Assembly: GCA_005788585.1 (NCBI GenBank)
Contig: SYBY01000397.1
Span: forward strand, 1-5,398
From: Actinomycetota bacterium
Lineage (GTDB): Bacteria; Actinomycetota; Thermoleophilia; Solirubrobacterales; Solirubrobacteraceae
Direction of reading: 5' to 3'
DNA length: 5,398 nt
The notes beneath the pieces were generated by a model. That model saw only the letters and a list, made by a program, of their open reading frames with translations. It was not told the DNA's origin and did not search any database. Each line of letters starts with the position of its first letter. Position 1 is the first letter of the stretch. Positions 5,133 to 5,398 of the stretch are shown one piece after another. The position numbers were made by a program, and so were the translations under genes.

Positions 5133-5398
5133 CGGCGAACGGGGCGCCGGCTCACCGCGTTCGCGACCGCGCTGAGCCCGACGCCCCACACCAGCAGCGC
5201 GAGGAACGCGGGCACGAGCTCGCGGGTCCACGCGTCGGCGCTGCGCGGCACCGCCCCCTCGAACGGTGCGCGCAGGATCTCGTTGGCGTCGGTGACGACG
5301 CGCTCGAAGCGGGTGGGCGGCTCCTCGGCCGGCGGCGCGGTCGCAGCGCTGTAGCTCACGCTCTGGCTCACGCGAGCCTGGGCGTCGTTCGAGACGCC
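5102..5398 (-). CDS. Unrecognised single-span membrane protein, C-terminal part (may continue past the window edge)
   Basis: An open frame of 98 codons runs from the right edge to a TAG at 5102-5104. Almost every third position is G or C, which argues for real coding. A GTG at 5371 with AGG just upstream could be the start (89 residues), but the nine codons before it are also coding-like, so the gene may begin outside the window. Counting from GTG 5371, residues 1-50 are hydrophilic, with a Pro/Glu stretch (TAPPAEEPPTRFERV) and a possible amphipathic helix. Residues 51-73 are one strong membrane segment (ELVPAFLALLVWGVGLSAV). The tail is Arg-rich (SRRPVRRQRYVSTRVP) and so probably cytoplasmic, which puts the visible N-terminal part outside or implies an unseen earlier segment. 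I do not recognise a family. The last 31 bases lie inside the L,D-transpeptidase gene, tail to tail. Confidence 0.6.
   Translation of the reverse strand, partial: GVSNDAQARVSQSVSYSAATAPPAEEPPTRFERVVTDANEILRAPFEGAVPRSADAWTRELVPAFLALLVWGVGLSAVANAVSRRPVRRQRYVSTRVP

Noticed and set aside
5133..5149. CGGCG/CGCCG inverted repeat after the L,D-transpeptidase stop as a terminator.
   Set aside because: Only a 5 bp stem with a 7-base loop and no T run on either strand, and it lies inside the opposing coding frame.
4059..5231. A 390-codon minus-strand open frame antisense to the L,D-transpeptidase.
   Set aside because: Same shadow composition with no recognisable domain; the plus strand encodes a complete signal peptide and YkuD catalytic motif.

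Overview
The window is a very GC-rich bacterial chromosome segment, with third codon positions almost always G or C. It is packed with cell-envelope genes. GTG starts, a leaderless-looking promoter, a secreted L,D-transpeptidase and a Gpi18-like mannosyltransferase suggest a high-GC actinobacterium. The Thermoleophilia/Solirubrobacterales group is my best guess, but this is an inference from style, since the window has no rRNA or other taxonomic marker.

Layout from left to right. (1) 1-387, minus strand: the first 129 residues of a class A penicillin-binding protein (membrane anchor plus the start of the GT51 transglycosylase domain), running off the left edge. (2) 441-1232, minus strand: an MscS-type mechanosensitive channel, 53 bp upstream of the penicillin-binding protein gene and probably in its transcription unit. 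(3) 1231-4075, plus strand: a tight three-gene operon of PIG-V/Gpi18-like polytopic glycosyltransferase (417 aa), HAD-superfamily hydrolase (235 aa, GTG start inside the preceding gene) and CPBP-family intramembrane protease (300 aa, start codon sharing one base with the preceding stop). The start codons of the channel and the glycosyltransferase face away from each other and share two bases in one CATG. (4) 4131-5132, plus strand: a secreted L,D-transpeptidase (signal peptide, Pro/Ala linker, beta-rich domain, peptidoglycan-binding domain, YkuD catalytic domain) behind a plausible -10 element that would place transcription start at or next to the ATG. (5) 5102-5398, minus strand: the C-terminal part of an unrecognised single-span membrane protein. 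Its 3' end overlaps the L,D-transpeptidase by 31 bp, tail to tail.

Together the recognisable products cover wall polymerisation (class A PBP), 3-3 type crosslinking or lipoprotein attachment (L,D-transpeptidase), lipid-linked sugar transfer (PIG-V-like), membrane proteolysis (CPBP) and osmotic relief (MscS). This is a coherent envelope neighbourhood. I see no mobile element, CRISPR array, RNA gene, toxin-antitoxin pair or phage gene, and no clearly new biological system. The points most worth a second look are the shared CATG start, the HAD protein lacking the usual second motif I aspartate, the compact promoter of the L,D-transpeptidase and the overlapping gene ends at 5102-5132. There is no gene-free stretch above 300 bases; the longest gap is 55 bp.
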